From DATLGB01 sp038318085 (GTDB lineage Bacteria > Actinomycetota > Thermoleophilia > Solirubrobacterales > Solirubrobacteraceae): a stretch of DNA of 10,413 nt. Made by a program: the position numbers and the translations under genes. Every line of letters starts with the position of its first letter. Position 1 is the stretch's first letter. Below are positions 1-6,662 of this stretch, in pieces. Location: assembly GCA_038318085.1 (NCBI GenBank), contig JBBQBV010000132.1, positions 1-10,413 of the forward strand, given 5' to 3'. The notes beneath the pieces are model-generated. The model made no database searches. It worked only from the letters and a program-made list of their open reading frames with translations, and had not been told where the DNA came from.

Positions 1-1
1 C

Positions 2-223
2 GAGGCGCTGCTGATGCCGGCGCACGTGCGCACGGGCGCTGAGGGCCCCCGATTCTGGTCGGTCTACCGGGCGACGACCGCCGACATCGCCCCGCGCGGC
101 AACCTCGTCCCTGACGCCCACCTCGCCGCGCTCATGCGCCAGCACGGCGTCGGGATGATCTGGACTCGGGATCGGGGCTTTCGCCAGTTCGAGGGCATTC
201 GAGTCATCGACCCGTTCAGCTGA
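2..223 (+). CDS. VapC-like PIN-domain ribonuclease toxin, C-terminal part (5' end off window)
   Basis: The reading frame is open from the first complete codon of the window to a TGA at 221-223, giving about 73 residues. The ATG at 14 is probably internal, because a PIN domain is normally about 125-140 residues and this covers only its second half. The visible part has the features of a VapC C-terminus: a GNLVPDAHLAAL helix carrying an acidic metal-ligand Asp, then a short strand and TRDRGF with another conserved Asp, then the closing strand IRVIDPF. VapC toxins are Mg-dependent ribonucleases that cleave tRNA or rRNA and are neutralised by a VapB antitoxin encoded just upstream, which would lie outside the window. 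The family call is good. Whether the toxin is active, and whether a vapB partner exists, cannot be seen here. Confidence 0.8.
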   Translation, partial: EALLMPAHVRTGAEGPRFWSVYRATTADIAPRGNLVPDAHLAALMRQHGVGMIWTRDRGFRQFEGIRVIDPFS

Positions 224-250
224 GCCTCAATCTGGGCGCGCTTGCAGCGA

Positions 251-279
251 TTGCGCCGCACCCGCCGCGGTAATACGAT
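251..279 (+). promoter_or_regulatory. Possible housekeeping-sigma promoter for the rny operon
   Basis: TTGCGC (251-256) is followed after 17 bp by TACGAT (274-279). The latter fits the TANNNT form of actinobacterial -10 elements, and the -35 matches only its TTG core. A transcript would start near 286 and have a leader of about 325 nt before rny. Chance matches of this quality are common, so this is only a candidate. Confidence 0.2.
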
Positions 280-282
280 CCG

Positions 283-311
283 GGTCTCGACAGACCGGTC
301 GCACGCGACCG
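283..311. repeat. Two adjacent small inverted repeats, possible vapC terminator or leader hairpins
   Basis: GGTCT (283-287) pairs with AGACC (292-296) around a CGAC loop. Immediately after it, CGGTCGC (296-302) and GCGACCG (305-311) form a perfect 7-bp dyad separated by 2 nt, foldable as a 6-bp stem with a CACG loop. No T-run follows directly; the nearest is TTTT at 337-340. They lie 60-90 bp past the vapC-like stop and just after the candidate promoter. They could be a Rho-independent-like structure without a U-tract, leader hairpins, or an operator dyad. Confidence 0.3.
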
Positions 312-609
312 TACGAAACGCCAGCAGACCTGCCTCTTTTGACGAAACTGAAACCCTGATTCTCGCCAGTGACGGCATCCCGCACACCCGCGACGGGCGC
401 ACCAGCCCGCAACACCCGCCAGCACCCAGCACCCAAAGCCGCCATCTGACGCGGCGGCCATCCGGGCCGCCGACCGCACGCTGGTCGCACGCGCGAGTCG
501 CTCGTGCCCGGCTGTCGATCCAATCTGAGAACTGATCCTGGAGCGGGCGCCGCTCGGCCCGGGACATGACAGACCGCAGCGGCCGCCCGGTCGCTGGGAG
601 AGGATCGTT

Positions 610-2058
610 ATGAGCTTCGGAGTAGCGGTGGTCGTCCTGGCCGGGGCCACGGTGCTGGCCGGCGGGATCCTCGGGGGCGTCGCGATCCTCGTCCGCCGGC
701 TGGGGACGGTGACCTCGCCGAGCGTCGCCCCGGTCGCGCCCGATCCCACCTCCGACGGAGCGCCGACCGCCCAGCAGCGCTCCGATCTGGCTCGTGCCGA
801 GGAGCGGCTGATGGCCCGCGAGGACAAGCTCGACCGCATCAAGAGCGAGCTCTCCGAGCGCGCGCGGGTGCTGACGGACCGCGAGCTGGCCGTCGAGGAT
901 CTGCGCGAGCAGCGCATCCGCGCGCTCGAGGCCATCGCCGGCCTCGGCGTCTCACAGGCCAAGTCGATGCTGCTCAAGGATCTCGAGGACGGCCTGCGCC
1001 ACGACCAGGCCCGGCTCGTGCGCCAGATCGATCACGAGACCAAGCGTGACGCCGACCGCCGGGTGCGCAACATCCTCTCTGTCGTCATGCAGCGCATGGC
1101 CGCCGGGCATGCCGCCGAGACGACGGTGTCGGTCGTGCAGCTGCCCAGCGACGACATGAAGGGCCGCATCATCGGCCGGGAGGGCCGCAACATCCGCACC
1201 CTGGAGCACCTCACGGGGGTCGACTTCATCATCGACGACACCCCGAACGCGGTCATCCTCTCGGGCTTCGACGGCGTGCGACGCGAGGTCGCCCGTCTCA
1301 CGCTCGAAAAGCTCCTCCAGGACGGGCGCATCCACCCGGCGCGCATCGAGGAGGCCTTCTTCCAGGCCAAGTCCGAGCTCGATGAGCACATCGTCAAGTC
1401 GGGCGAGGAGGCGGCCTTCGAGGCCAACGTCGCCGGCCTCGATCCCGAGCTCATCCGGCTGCTCGGTCGGCTGCGCTACCGCACCAGCTACGGCCAGAAC
1501 GTGCTTGCGCACTCCGTCGAGTGCGCGCACCTGGCCGCGATGATGGCCGACGAGCTCGGCGCGAGCGCCAAGACGGCCCGCCGCGCGGCCCTCCTGCACG
1601 ACATCGGCAAGGCCGTCTCCCACGAGGTGGAGGGACCGCACGCGCTGGTCGGCGGCGACTTCGCCCGCAGGCACGCCGAGGCCGAGGCCGTCGCCCACGC
1701 CATGGAGGCACACCACAACGAGGTCGAGCCCCAGACCGTGGAGGCCGTGATCGTCCAGGCGGCCGACGCGCTCTCGGGCGCGCGGCCGGGCGCTCGCGGG
1801 GAGTCGCTCGAGCACTACGTCAAGCGCCTGCGCGACCTCGAGCACATCGCCACGCGCCATGACGGCGTCGACCGGGTCTACGCCATGCAGGCCGGCCGCG
1901 AGATCCGGGTCATGCTCGATCCCGGCGCGCTCGACGACGACGGCGCCGTGCTGCTCTCCCACGAGATCGCCCGCGAGATCGAGAAGGAGCTCGACTACCC
2001 GGGCCAGATCAAGGTGACCGTGATCCGCGAATCGCGGTCGACGGACTACGCACGGTGA
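610..2058 (+). CDS. rny: Ribonuclease Y (membrane-anchored endoribonuclease)
   Basis: RNase Y starts decay of many mRNAs by endonucleolytic cleavage and sits on the inner face of the membrane. The 482-residue protein has the family architecture in order. A single N-terminal membrane helix spans residues 4-29. A Pro-rich linker is followed by a charged coiled coil at about 55-155. A KH RNA-binding domain spans about 170-240, with GRIIGREGRN at 185-194. A metal-dependent HD domain spans about 298-390, with H301, the H330-D331 pair and an Asp in the AADALSGARPG segment. The C-terminus is the typical YPGQIKVTVIRE. The ATG has a strong GGGAGAGGA site 5 nt upstream. RNase Y is usually about 510-530 residues, so the membrane-proximal linker/coiled coil is somewhat short. 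The gene begins what looks like an operon with the next two genes. Family assignment is secure. Confidence 0.96.
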   Translation: MSFGVAVVVLAGATVLAGGILGGVAILVRRLGTVTSPSVAPVAPDPTSDGAPTAQQRSDLARAEERLMAREDKLDRIKSELSERARVLTDRELAVEDLREQRIRALEAIAGLGVSQAKSMLLKDLEDGLRHDQARLVRQIDHETKRDADRRVRNILSVVMQRMAAGHAAETTVSVVQLPSDDMKGRIIGREGRNIRTLEHLTGVDFIIDDTPNAVILSGFDGVRREVARLTLEKLLQDGRIHPARIEEAFFQAKSELDEHIVKSGEEAAFEANVAGLDPELIRLLGRLRYRTSYGQNVLAHSVECAHLAAMMADELGASAKTARRAALLHDIGKAVSHEVEGPHALVGGDFARRHAEAEAVAHAMEAHHNEVEPQTVEAVIVQAADALSGARPGARGESLEHYVKRLRDLEHIATRHDGVDRVYAMQAGREIRVMLDPGALDDDGAVLLSHEIAREIEKELDYPGQIKVTVIRESRSTDYAR

Positions 2059-2059
2059 T

Positions 2060-2413
2060 GTGGGAGCGGCGGTGTGTTGCGCGGTGCTCGCAGTCGGTGC
2101 CCTGATCCCTCTCTGGTGGGCCTCGGGGGTCGGGCTCCTCTCGATCGCCATCGGGGCCCAGATGCCGGACGCGTCCGTCCCGGACGGTGATCCCTGCTGC
2201 GGGCATCCCGACACCTGGGGTCAGTCGGTCCAGTACCTGGGGGCGGGACTCGTGCTCGTCGTGATCGCGGTCGGGCTGTTCCTCGGTATCGGCCTGCTCG
2301 CGCGGTACGCGGCGATCGGGCGCGCCACTCGGGTCACGAAGCGACTTGTCGCGGCGAGCGCCGCAGCCTGGCTGGCCGTGATGGCGGGGCTGTGGATCGC
2401 GCTGGCGGGCTGA
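2060..2413 (+). CDS. Small predicted membrane protein, function unknown
   Basis: This is a 117-residue protein I cannot assign to a family. It starts at GTG 2060, one base after the rny stop, so translation is probably coupled to rny. Three hydrophobic segments are visible: about residues 3-32 (perhaps one long or two short helices), 59-81 and 96-115. A polar, probably extracytoplasmic or loop segment at 34-57 contains the pair C46-C47 in a CCGH motif, and a second Cys pair (C6-C7) lies in the first helix. A basic stretch RATRVTKR (88-95) between the last two helices suggests a cytoplasmic loop. Codon third positions are strongly G/C throughout, which supports real coding. It lies between two RNA-processing genes, but nothing in the sequence shows an RNA-related role. 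Confidence 0.7.
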   Translation: MGAAVCCAVLAVGALIPLWWASGVGLLSIAIGAQMPDASVPDGDPCCGHPDTWGQSVQYLGAGLVLVVIAVGLFLGIGLLARYAAIGRATRVTKRLVAASAAAWLAVMAGLWIALAG

Positions 2414-2430
2414 GTACCCTCCTAACCGCC

Positions 2431-3753
2431 GTGAAGACGTTCCACGTCACCACCTTCGGCTGCCAGATGAACGAGCACGACTCGGAGCGCATGAAGGGCA
2501 TGCTCGAGTCGCTCGGCTACGCGGAGACGGCCGAGCGCGCCGAGGCGGACCTGATGCTGTTCAACACGTGCTCGATCCGCGAGAAGGCCGACGAGCGCTT
2601 CGTCGATCGGCTGCGCGAGGCGGCGGCCGTCAAGCGGCGCCACCCGGAGCGGATGATCGGCGTCGGCGGCTGCTGGGCGCAGTCGGTCAAGGAGGACGTC
2701 TTCCGCCAGTTCCCGTACGTCGACGTCGCCTTCGGGCCCGGTCAGGTCAACAAGCTGGCCGAGTTTCTCACCAGCGACTCGCTGACGGCGCAGGGCTTTT
2801 TCGAGTTCGAGGGCTTCACCGGGCATCTGCCGGCCAAGCGCGCGCGGGACTTTCAGGGCTGGGTGCAGATCTCCGCCGGGTGCAACATGGTCTGCTCGTA
2901 CTGCATCGTCCCCTCCACGCGGGGCCTCGAGGTGTCGCGGCCGCTGGAGGAGCTCGTCGACGAAGTGTGCGGGCTCGCCGCTGACGGGGTCCGCGAAGTG
3001 ACGCTGCTCGGCCAGAACGTCAACTCCTACGGGACGCGGCTGCGCCCGCGCAAGCGCTCGTTCGCCGAGCTGCTGCGCGCGGTCGACGCCGTCGAGGGGA
3101 TCGACCGGATCCGCTACACGAGCCCGCACCCGTCGCACATGGGCGAGGACGTCGTCCGCTGCCACGCGGAGCTCGCAGCGCTGTGCGAGCACATCCACCT
3201 GCCGCTGCAGGCCGGCTCGTCACGGCTGCTCAAGCGCATGCGGCGCACCTACGACCGCGGGCGCTTCTGCGACCGCGTCGCGCTGATCCGCGAGCACGTG
3301 CCGGACTGCGCGATCACGACGGACATCATCGTCGGCTTCCCGGGGGAGACCGAGGCGGACTTCCGCGAGACGCTCGAGGTCGCCGAGGAGGTGGGCTTCG
3401 ACGGCGCGTTCACCTTCATCTACTCGCCGCGGTGGGGAACCGAGGCGGCGAGGTTCACGGACGAGTTCGTCGCGCACGAGGTCTCCCTGGAGCGCATGGA
3501 ACGGCTCGTCGAGGTGATCCAGCGCCGCGCGCGCGAGCGCTCGCAGCGCTTCGTCGGCCGGACGCTCGACGTGCTCGTGGAGGGGACGTCGCGCAAGGAT
3601 CCCGCCAAGCTGCGCGGCCGCTCGCGCCACAACAAGGTCGTCAACTTCGCGGGGCTGGCCTCGCCGGGGGAGACCGTCCCGGTGACGATCACCTCCGCGA
3701 CGTCGCAGACCCTGGCGGGCGAGGCCGACCTGTTCGCCGCGGCGCTGTCCTGA
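2431..3753 (+). CDS. miaB: tRNA-2-methylthio-N6-dimethylallyladenosine37 synthase MiaB
   Basis: MiaB is a radical SAM methylthiotransferase that adds the 2-methylthio group to N6-isopentenyladenosine at position 37 of tRNAs. The 440-residue protein has all three family domains. The N-terminal methylthiotransferase domain carries the auxiliary-cluster cysteines C11 (FGCQMNEHDS), C47 (NTCSIREKA) and C81 (GGCWAQ). The radical SAM core has C151-x3-C155-x2-C158 (GCNMVCSYC) followed by PSTRGLE. The C-terminal TRAM domain runs from about residue 365 (RFVGRTLDVLVEG) to the end. I chose GTG 2431 (MKTFHVTTFGCQMN) because it gives the usual family N-terminus. An in-frame GTG at 2392 would add 13 residues and overlap the preceding gene. 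No clear ribosome-binding site precedes 2431, so coupling to the upstream gene, which ends 17 nt earlier, is likely. Identity is secure; the start is less so. Confidence 0.95.
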   Translation: MKTFHVTTFGCQMNEHDSERMKGMLESLGYAETAERAEADLMLFNTCSIREKADERFVDRLREAAAVKRRHPERMIGVGGCWAQSVKEDVFRQFPYVDVAFGPGQVNKLAEFLTSDSLTAQGFFEFEGFTGHLPAKRARDFQGWVQISAGCNMVCSYCIVPSTRGLEVSRPLEELVDEVCGLAADGVREVTLLGQNVNSYGTRLRPRKRSFAELLRAVDAVEGIDRIRYTSPHPSHMGEDVVRCHAELAALCEHIHLPLQAGSSRLLKRMRRTYDRGRFCDRVALIREHVPDCAITTDIIVGFPGETEADFRETLEVAEEVGFDGAFTFIYSPRWGTEAARFTDEFVAHEVSLERMERLVEVIQRRARERSQRFVGRTLDVLVEGTSRKDPAKLRGRSRHNKVVNFAGLASPGETVPVTITSATSQTLAGEADLFAAALS

Positions 3754-3757
3754 GCCG

Positions 3758-4456
3758 TCAGAGACCGGTCTTGAGCGCCGGCGTGTGGCGGTCCATCCAG
3801 GCGACCATCTCGGCGAAGACGGCCGCCGCCTTCGCCCGCCCACCGGCGGCGTGGCCGTCGCGGGCGCGGCGGAAGCGGGCGGCGATCTCGTCCACCACGG
3901 CAATCGGGTCGTCCCAGCCGTAGACGTCGCACATCAGGCGCACCTTGCGCGCCTGCTCGCGCACGTCGACCGCGGCCTCGCACACGTCGGCACAGCACCA
4001 CACGGCATGGGCGAAGTCGACGAGCCGCGGTCCGGGCGCGACCGCGTCGTCCCAGTCGATGATGCCGACCGCAGTGTCCGCGTCGAAGACGATGTTGTGC
4101 GGGCCGAGGTCGCCATGGCTCACCACCTCCTGGTCGCCGGCGAGCGGGGTCGCGGCCGTCGCGTCGTGGAAGCGCCGGATCAGCCGGGCCGCGCTCACGA
4201 TCCGCGCGTCGCTCACGCGCGCCGGCGACCGCGGGACGACCTCTCCGGGCAGGTAGCCGAGCACCTCGCGGCCCTGGTCGTCGAGGCCGAGCAGCCGCGG
4301 CGCGCCGTCGAAGCCGACCGCGGCCAGATGCTCGAGCACCGCGTGCACGAAGTCCGACCGGGCGTGCAACGGCCGGCGCACGGTGTCGCCGACGCGCACC
4401 ACGCCATCCGTCTGGCGTCCGCCGGCGAGCGCCTGTCCAGCGGGATCGTCCACCAC
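3758..4456 (-). CDS. APH/choline kinase-like phosphotransferase family protein
   Basis: This 232-residue protein has the protein-kinase-like fold of the aminoglycoside phosphotransferase (APH) superfamily. The catalytic loop is HGDLGPHNIVF, with D116 as the predicted catalytic base and N121 as Mg ligand. It is followed by GIIDWDDA, with D134 as the second Mg ligand, and PRLVDFAHAVW. The N-lobe (about 18-72) has the GVVRVGDTVRRP and GREVLGYLPGE pattern of a common actinobacterial subgroup. No lysine occurs before residue 171, so the usual N-lobe ATP-binding Lys is absent or replaced by Arg. The protein is shorter than classical APH enzymes (about 260-300). Members of this subgroup have no established substrate, and antibiotic resistance should not be assumed. 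The gene starts with tandem GTG codons (4456 and 4453), has no clear ribosome-binding site, converges on miaB with a 4-bp gap and diverges from the radical SAM gene. Confidence 0.85.
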   Translation of the reverse strand: MVDDPAGQALAGGRQTDGVVRVGDTVRRPLHARSDFVHAVLEHLAAVGFDGAPRLLGLDDQGREVLGYLPGEVVPRSPARVSDARIVSAARLIRRFHDATAATPLAGDQEVVSHGDLGPHNIVFDADTAVGIIDWDDAVAPGPRLVDFAHAVWCCADVCEAAVDVREQARKVRLMCDVYGWDDPIAVVDEIAARFRRARDGHAAGGRAKAAAVFAEMVAWMDRHTPALKTGL

Positions 4457-4516
4457 GCCAGCTTAGATCCGGGCGGCCGCCGCGCATCCGTCCGGCGACT
4501 GTGGGAACGTGTGTTC

Positions 4517-6637
4517 GTGCGCTGGCATGAGCAGATGGCCGAGAAGGACCGCGAGACCCGGTTACCGGGCTTCGCTGACGGGGTCGCGCGGACCTTCGAC
4601 GCTCCGGAGGCGCTCCAAACCCGCTTTCACGAAATCCACGCCAAGTCCGCGCTGAACCGCGTCCCGGGCGGTTCGAAGCTGCCGTTCGGCTGGACGGTCA
4701 ACCCGTACCGCGGCTGCGCTCACAGCTGTGTGTACTGCAGCTGGGGCGAAACGCCGATCTTGATGGCAAACGGCCGAGCCCGCCGGATGGCCGATCTGAG
4801 GATCGACGACGAGATCTACGGCACAGTCGTGCGCGGGAGCTATCGCCGCTACGTCAAGACGAGAGTGCTCGACCACTGGTCCTCAATCAAGCCGGCGTTC
4901 AGGACCACGCTCGCCGACGGCACCGAGCTGGTCACGAGCGGGGACCACCGGCTGCTGACCGAGCGTGGCTGGAAGCACGTCACGGGCGCCATGACCGGCC
5001 CTGGCCAACGTCCGTACCTGACGCTCAACAACAAGCTCCTGGGCACCGGGGGGTTCGCAGAGCCGCCAGTTGAGAACGCCGACTACCGGCAGGGCTACCT
5101 CTGCGGGATGGTGCGTGGCGAGGCGAACTGCTCCACGTACTACTGCAACCGTCCCGGACGAGCGCACGGCACGGTGCGCCGATTCCGGCTTGCTCTGACA
5201 AACATCGAGGCGCTCGATCGGAGCGCGGAGTACCTCGAGAGGGAGGGCGTGATCACGCAGCAGTTCGCGTTTTCGGCGGCGACGGCAACTCATCGCCCAG
5301 CGACGGCGATCCGGACGTCTTGGGAGGCCAACGTGGAGCGGGTGCGCGCGATCGCGAGGTGGCCGTCATCGCCAACCGACAGCTGGCGCAAGGGTTTCCT
5401 CGCCGGCATTTTCGACGCTGAGGGCTCGTGTTCGCCTGTCAGCGCGCTGCGTGTCGCGAACATCGACCCGCAGATCCTCTCGTGGACGGAGGAGTGCTTG
5501 CGGCGGTTCGGCTTCGATATCCGACTCGAGGACTACGGCCTGGCGAATGGCCTGCGGCCCATCCGGCTCTGCGGCGGGCTGAGAGAGCAACTGCGCTTCT
5601 TCCACATGACCGATCCTGCGATCACGCGCAAGCGCGACATCGAGGGGCTGGCGCTGAAGACCGACGCGGATCTGCGCGTCGTGTCGATCGTCCCGCTCGG
5701 AGAGGCCATGCGTCTCTACGACATCACGACCGGAACGGGGGACTTCATCGGTGACGGCGTCGTGCATCACAACTGCTTTGCCCGTCCCACGCACGAGTAC
5801 CTCGGCTTCGACGCCGGCAAGGACTTCGATCAGCAGATCATCGTCAAGGTCAACGCGCCCGAGGTGCTGCGCGTCGAGCTGGCGAGGCCGACGTGGAAGC
5901 GCGAGCATGTCGCGCTGGGGACCAACACCGACCCGTATCAGTGGGTGGAGAAGCGCTACGGGCTGACGCGGGCGATCCTCGAGGCGCTGCGCGACGCGCG
6001 CAACCCGTGCTCCGTGCTGACCAAGTCGCCCCTGCTGCTGCGCGACCTCGAGCTGTTCAGAGAGCTCGTCGAGGTCACCGAGTTCAGCTGCTGTCTGTCG
6101 ATCCCGACGCTCGACGAGCAGGCCTGGCGCGCGACGGAGCCGCACACGCCGCACCTGCGCAAGCGACTCGAGGCCGTGGCGACGCTGAACGCCGCCGGCA
6201 TCCCGACAGGCGTGCTCGTCGCGCCGCTGATGCCTCACATCAACGACGCCCCGGAGCAGGTCGAGGCAGTGGTGGCCGCCTGCGAGGAGGTCGGCGCGAC
6301 CCGGATCGGCGGGCAGGCGCTCTTCCTGCGCGGTGCGACCAGGGACGTGTTCATGGGATGGCTGCGCTTGCAGCGGCCCGACCTGGTGCCGCTGTACGAG
6401 CGCCTGTACGGCAGCCGCTCCTATCTGCCCGATCCCGAGAAGCGCAAGACCGAGGCGCGGCTGCGCGCGCTCACCGGCCGGCGGCCGGCGAAGCCCGAGC
6501 TGGCCAGGCGCTTCCAGCGGGGCGCGGCGCCCGACGGGGATCTGTCGCTGGCCGGGCTCGGGCAGCGCTGGGAGCGCGAGGGGGCGGATGGGGCCGACGA
6601 TCGCTTAGCACCCGCTAAGCAGGAATCGCTTTTCTGA
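4517..6637 (+). CDS. Intein-containing Rv2578c-family radical SAM protein (SplB-like, COG1533)
   Basis: The 706-residue precursor is a radical SAM protein of about 360 residues interrupted by a 346-residue intein (residues 74-419). The N-extein has the family signature FHEIHAKSALNRVP ... WTVNPYRGC, with cluster cysteines C67 and C71. The C-extein resumes with CFARPTHEYL (C420 is the third cluster Cys). It continues through KVNAPEVLR, GTNTDPYQWVEKRY, LTKSPLLLRDL, LSIPTLD and GVLVAPLMPHIND to the C-terminus. Spliced length matches the family, whose members resemble spore photoproduct lyase. Their reaction is not established. I chose GTG 4517 (MRWHEQ) because it matches the usual N-terminus; GTG 4511 or ATG 4535 are alternatives, and the ribosome-binding site (GGGA, 4503-4506) is weak. 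The frame stays open upstream to 3785, but that part is the antisense of the phosphotransferase gene. The protein ends in QESLF (702-706), a possible beta-clamp-binding motif. Confidence 0.93.
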   Translation: MRWHEQMAEKDRETRLPGFADGVARTFDAPEALQTRFHEIHAKSALNRVPGGSKLPFGWTVNPYRGCAHSCVYCSWGETPILMANGRARRMADLRIDDEIYGTVVRGSYRRYVKTRVLDHWSSIKPAFRTTLADGTELVTSGDHRLLTERGWKHVTGAMTGPGQRPYLTLNNKLLGTGGFAEPPVENADYRQGYLCGMVRGEANCSTYYCNRPGRAHGTVRRFRLALTNIEALDRSAEYLEREGVITQQFAFSAATATHRPATAIRTSWEANVERVRAIARWPSSPTDSWRKGFLAGIFDAEGSCSPVSALRVANIDPQILSWTEECLRRFGFDIRLEDYGLANGLRPIRLCGGLREQLRFFHMTDPAITRKRDIEGLALKTDADLRVVSIVPLGEAMRLYDITTGTGDFIGDGVVHHNCFARPTHEYLGFDAGKDFDQQIIVKVNAPEVLRVELARPTWKREHVALGTNTDPYQWVEKRYGLTRAILEALRDARNPCSVLTKSPLLLRDLELFRELVEVTEFSCCLSIPTLDEQAWRATEPHTPHLRKRLEAVATLNAAGIPTGVLVAPLMPHINDAPEQVEAVVAACEEVGATRIGGQALFLRGATRDVFMGWLRLQRPDLVPLYERLYGSRSYLPDPEKRKTEARLRALTGRRPAKPELARRFQRGAAPDGDLSLAGLGQRWEREGADGADDRLAPAKQESLF
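4736..5773 (+). mobile_element. Intein with LAGLIDADG homing endonuclease, inserted at the radical SAM cluster motif
   Basis: This in-frame 346-residue protein intron has every splicing block of a class 1 intein. Block A is CSWGETPILMANG (precursor residues 74-86) with nucleophile C74. Block B is TSGDH, with T140 and H144. The C-terminal blocks run from RLYDITTGTGDF to GVVHHN (399-419), with penultimate H418 and terminal N419. The +1 residue is C420. A two-motif LAGLIDADG endonuclease lies between: LCGMVRGEA (195-203, acidic E202) and a near-perfect LAGIFDAEG (295-303, acidic E302). Removal joins CVY to CFARPTHEYL and restores the cluster motif. An active endonuclease would allow homing into intein-less alleles at this conserved site. 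Splicing competence is very likely from the residues present. Endonuclease activity is possible, since both acidic residues are kept, although motif 1 is divergent. Confidence 0.93.
6603..6620 (+). repeat. Perfect 7-bp hairpin at the 3' end of the radical SAM gene
   Basis: GCTTAGC (6603-6609), an ACCC loop and GCTAAGC (6614-6620) form a perfect stem inside the last codons of the radical SAM gene. A TTTT run follows 9 nt later (6630-6633), over the Phe codon just before the stop. It is AT-richer than its surroundings. It could weaken transcription into mscS or stabilise the upstream mRNA end. The spacing to the T-run is too long for a standard intrinsic terminator. Confidence 0.4.
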
Positions 6638-6662
6638 TGCGGGGTATCCGGTAGGGGCCTTC

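Larger units (their letters stand above)
224..609. other. Intergenic region between vapC-like gene and rny, no convincing gene
   Basis: This is about 386 bp with short overlapping open frames on both strands. Their translations are Arg/Pro/Ser-rich, show no recognisable motif and lack the strong third-position GC bias of the neighbouring genes. The stretch is somewhat richer in A/T around 271-360. It holds a possible promoter (251-279) and two adjacent small dyads (283-311). The last bases, GGGAGAGGA at 596-604, are a good ribosome-binding site for rny. I see no tRNA, known riboswitch or repeat array. Confidence 0.6.

Noticed and set aside
421..434. Tandem AGCACCC copies as the start of a repeat array
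   Set aside because: Only two 7-bp copies, with no spacer pattern or further units; consistent with chance in GC-rich DNA.
227..535. Short open frames on both strands in the vapC-rny gap (97-98 residues)
   Set aside because: Arg/Pro/Ser-rich translations without motifs, no good ribosome-binding sites and no third-position GC bias; open only because stop codons are rare at this GC content.
952..2214. 420-residue open frame on the minus strand opposite rny
   Set aside because: It is a mirror of the strongly GC3-biased rny gene. Its translation is low-complexity with no motif, and it runs against a certain gene.
3762..3771. Palindrome AGACCGGTCT between the miaB and phosphotransferase stops as a terminator
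   Set aside because: It has no loop, so it cannot form a normal hairpin, it lies inside the end of the phosphotransferase gene, and no T-run follows.
3785..4516. N-terminal extension of the radical SAM frame giving a ~950-residue protein
   Set aside because: This part is antisense to the phosphotransferase gene, which has clear catalytic motifs. The extension itself shows no motif, and the family N-terminus begins at about 4517.
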